Of a stretch of 6,888 nt of DNA, positions 5,770 through 6,888 are shown piece by piece (positions within the stretch are counted from its first letter, which is position 1; each line of letters starts with the position of its first letter). The DNA is from Verrucomicrobia bacterium UBA6354 (GTDB lineage Bacteria; Verrucomicrobiota; Kiritimatiellia; RFP12; UBA1067). A model generated the notes under the pieces. It had not been told where the DNA came from. It did no database searches and saw nothing but the letters and a program-made list of their open reading frames with translations. The DNA is taken from positions 1-6,888 of the forward strand of contig DJRS01000072.1 of the NCBI GenBank assembly GCA_002440145.1, in the 5' to 3' direction. Made by a program: the position numbers and the translations under genes.

Positions 5770-5797
5770 AGTAGGGTGAAACCAGATATAAGCAGTC

Positions 5798-6888
5798 ATG
5801 AAAAAGCAGTATGATGTAATCGTAGTGGGCGGCGGACATGCCGGGAGCGAAGCGGCGCTCATCGCCGCGCGCATGGGGTGCGACACCCTTCTCGTCACCG
5901 CGCGGCGCGACGCCCTCGCGCGCATGCCCTGCAATCCCTCCATCGGCGGACTCGCCAAAAGCCACCTCGTCTACGAACTGGACGCCTTGGGCGGCGAAAT
6001 GGGACGCAACGCGGACGCGACGGCCCTGCAGGCGAAGACCCTCAATCTCAGCCGCGGACCGGCCGTGCACGCCACCCGCACCCAATGCGCCAAAAAGGAG
6101 TATGCCGAGCGCATGCAACGGATTGTCGCGGCGACACCCAACCTGGACGTTCTCGAAGACGCCGCGCTCGAAATCCGGACCGACCCGGTCGAAAACACCC
6201 CTTCCGCGGCGAAAAATCCGACCGACCCGGACGGAATCTCCCCTTCCGCGGACCTACCCCTCCCGCCGTCTTCCGCCGTCCGCGCCGTTTGCCGCGGCAT
6301 ACGGACGGAGTGTCACGGCGACATTTTCTCCAAAACCGTCGTCGTCACCGCCGGCACGACCCTGCGCGGACGCATTTGGATCGGCAAGGAATGCGAGGAA
6401 AGCGGCGGCGACGGACGCCCCGCGGTGAACGAAATGTCCGCCTCTCTCGCCCGGCTCGGTTTCCGGCTCATCCGGCTCAAAACGGGCACGCCGCCGCGAC
6501 TCAAAGCTTCCACCTGCGATTTCAGCGTCTGCACGCGGCAAGACGGCGAAACGCCGCGCCCGTTGTTCCACATGGAACACACCCCGCCTGATTGTTCCAC
6601 GTGGAACATACCCGGAGGAGAATCCGGGATAAAAAACGGGACAGGTGGCGTGAATTGTTCCACATGGAACAATACCAAACTCCCGGAGCTTCCTTGCTGG
6701 CAGACATTCACCAATCCCGAAACCCACCGGATCATCCGCGATCATCTAAAAGACTCCGCCTTGTATGGCGGGGCCATCACCGGCACGGGCGTGCGGTATT
6801 GTCCGTCGATAGAGGACAAAATCGTCCGTTTCGACGCCGACCACCATCATGTCATGCTGGAACCGGAGGACTCCGCCGGCACGGTAAT
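5798..6888 (+). CDS. mnmG: tRNA uridine-5-carboxymethylaminomethyl modification enzyme MnmG (GidA), N-terminal part
   Basis: FAD enzyme that with MnmE modifies C5 of the wobble uridine in certain tRNAs. 363 residues are in the window; the C-terminal part lies beyond the edge. Seen: the FAD loop VVGGGHAGSEAA (9-20), MPCNPSIGG with Cys45, LNLSRGPAVHATR (82-94), VTAGTTLRG (183-191), RLKTGTPPRL (226-235), and GVRYCPSIEDK with Cys335. These two cysteines correspond to the catalytic E. coli Cys47 and Cys277. Two segments are longer than in E. coli: about 128-163, Pro-rich and partly a tandem duplication, and about 260-297, 28 residues longer and overlapping the parS-like sites. The ATG at 5798 lacks a clear Shine-Dalgarno but begins MKKQYDVIVVGGG as expected. 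Both insertions keep the frame, so the enzyme is probably functional. Confidence 0.96.
   Translation, partial: MKKQYDVIVVGGGHAGSEAALIAARMGCDTLLVTARRDALARMPCNPSIGGLAKSHLVYELDALGGEMGRNADATALQAKTLNLSRGPAVHATRTQCAKKEYAERMQRIVAATPNLDVLEDAALEIRTDPVENTPSAAKNPTDPDGISPSADLPLPPSSAVRAVCRGIRTECHGDIFSKTVVVTAGTTLRGRIWIGKECEESGGDGRPAVNEMSASLARLGFRLIRLKTGTPPRLKASTCDFSVCTRQDGETPRPLFHMEHTPPDCSTWNIPGGESGIKNGTGGVNCSTWNNTKLPELPCWQTFTNPETHRIIRDHLKDSALYGGAITGTGVRYCPSIEDKIVRFDADHHHVMLEPEDSAGTV
6179..6251 (+). repeat. 42-bp in-frame tandem duplication within mnmG
   Basis: ACCGACCCGG occurs at 6179-6188 and again at 6221-6230; CCCCTTCCGCGG occurs at 6198-6209 and 6240-6251. Both pairs are offset by 42 bases, or 14 codons. 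In protein, TDP...PSA is repeated (128-137 and 142-151). The segment falls in a loop not present in E. coli MnmG, between strand DVLEDAALEI and CRGIRTECHGDIF. The copies have diverged between the conserved blocks. Confidence 0.75.
6564..6579. promoter_or_regulatory. parS-like site 1
   Basis: TGTTCCACATGGAACA: the parS palindrome with the central CG changed to CA. It is translated as part of LFHMEH in mnmG. It would bind ParB (Spo0J) if the centre change is tolerated. Its centre is 29 bp from that of site 2. Confidence 0.6.
6593..6608. promoter_or_regulatory. parS site 2, perfect palindrome
   Basis: TGTTCCACGTGGAACA is a perfect 16-bp palindrome with the CACGTG core. It differs from the canonical TGTTTCACGTGAAACA by one symmetrical base pair per arm and is a known functional parS variant in other bacteria. 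It lies within the extra segment of mnmG, read in a different frame from site 1 (DCSTWNI). ParB clamps would load here for origin segregation and SMC recruitment. Confidence 0.8.
6611..6628. repeat. Short inverted repeat between parS sites 2 and 3
   Basis: CCCGG (6611-6615) and CCGGG (6624-6628) flank an eight-base AGGAGAAT loop. The stem is only five pairs, though it could extend slightly through the neighbouring AT bases. No known role. Confidence 0.35.
6656..6671. promoter_or_regulatory. parS-like site 3
   Basis: TGTTCCACATGGAACA, identical to site 1. The palindrome extends by two further bases on each side (ATTG...CAAT, 6654-6673), interrupted only by the central CA. Its centre is 63 bp from that of site 2, about six helical turns. 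It is translated as NCSTWNN. Confidence 0.6.

Larger units (their letters stand above)
5570..5797. other. Probable replication origin (oriC)
   Basis: An abrupt AT-rich interval in otherwise GC-rich DNA, immediately upstream of mnmG. It contains a perfect DnaA box TTATCCACA (5678-5686), two near-boxes one helical turn apart (5595-5603, 5606-5614), a further one at 5750-5758, and a strongly AT-rich stretch at about 5630-5682 that could serve as the unwinding element. Established knowledge: mnmG (gidA) flanks oriC in E. coli and many other bacteria. Genes on both sides point away. Candidate parS sites lie 0.9 kb to the right. I infer oriC; the boundaries are approximate. Confidence 0.65.

Noticed and set aside
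6313..6735. Minus-strand frames in mnmG with repeated FHVEQ/CSMWNN words
   Set aside because: The repeated peptides are just the parS-like palindromes read on the other strand; mnmG is clearly the coding frame.
1..6888. GC-skew switch at the proposed origin
   Set aside because: Rough counting of sample lines gives mixed results (the first part of mnmG is C-rich on the coding strand), so I do not claim it as evidence.
1..6888. tRNA, rRNA or insertion sequence
   Set aside because: No cloverleaf, conserved rRNA core, transposase or terminal inverted repeats were recognised on either strand.

Overview
The window comes from a bacterial chromosome with GC-rich coding DNA and a short AT-rich interval around 5570-5797. 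No gene fixes the phylum. The compact operons, the Ala/Arg/Pro-rich MnmG and the GC-rich intergenic repeats would fit a gut-type member of the PVC group (Kiritimatiellota/Lentisphaerota-like), but that is a low-confidence impression. The most important reading is that the window spans a probable chromosomal replication origin with candidate centromere (parS) sites.

Layout. Positions 1-3788 are all on the minus strand. They hold a cut-off UraA-type uracil permease, an MscS-type mechanosensitive channel, a PbuG/AzgA-type purine permease and an unrecognised 229-residue protein with a coiled-coil-like region and one C-terminal membrane segment. The first three are tightly packed and look like one operon, with pbuG first. 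Positions 3789-4063 carry no convincing gene but contain inverted repeats and a promoter-like -10. Then come upp (uracil phosphoribosyltransferase) and a long-chain flavodoxin gene, both minus strand and each with its own extended -10 element. Positions 5321-5797 are non-coding. They hold the flavodoxin promoter, a hairpin with a T-run, four tandem copies of a 22-bp GC-rich repeat, and an AT-rich segment with one perfect DnaA box (TTATCCACA) and three near-matches. From 5798 to the right edge runs the plus-strand 5' part of mnmG (gidA), cut off by the window.

How it fits together. UraA imports uracil and Upp converts it to UMP, while the PbuG-like protein imports purine bases, so the left part is largely nucleobase salvage. 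MnmG (tRNA wobble-uridine modification) beside an AT-rich DnaA-box region is the classic oriC-mnmG neighbourhood. All genes left of that region point left and mnmG points right, so every gene would be transcribed away from the proposed origin. Inside mnmG, a segment of about 28 residues absent from E. coli MnmG contains one perfect parS palindrome (TGTTCCACGTGGAACA) and touches two one-base variants (TGTTCCACATGGAACA). This looks like a small ParB-binding cluster embedded in a protein-coding gene, about 0.9 kb from the proposed origin. A second extra segment in the same protein contains a 42-bp in-frame tandem duplication.
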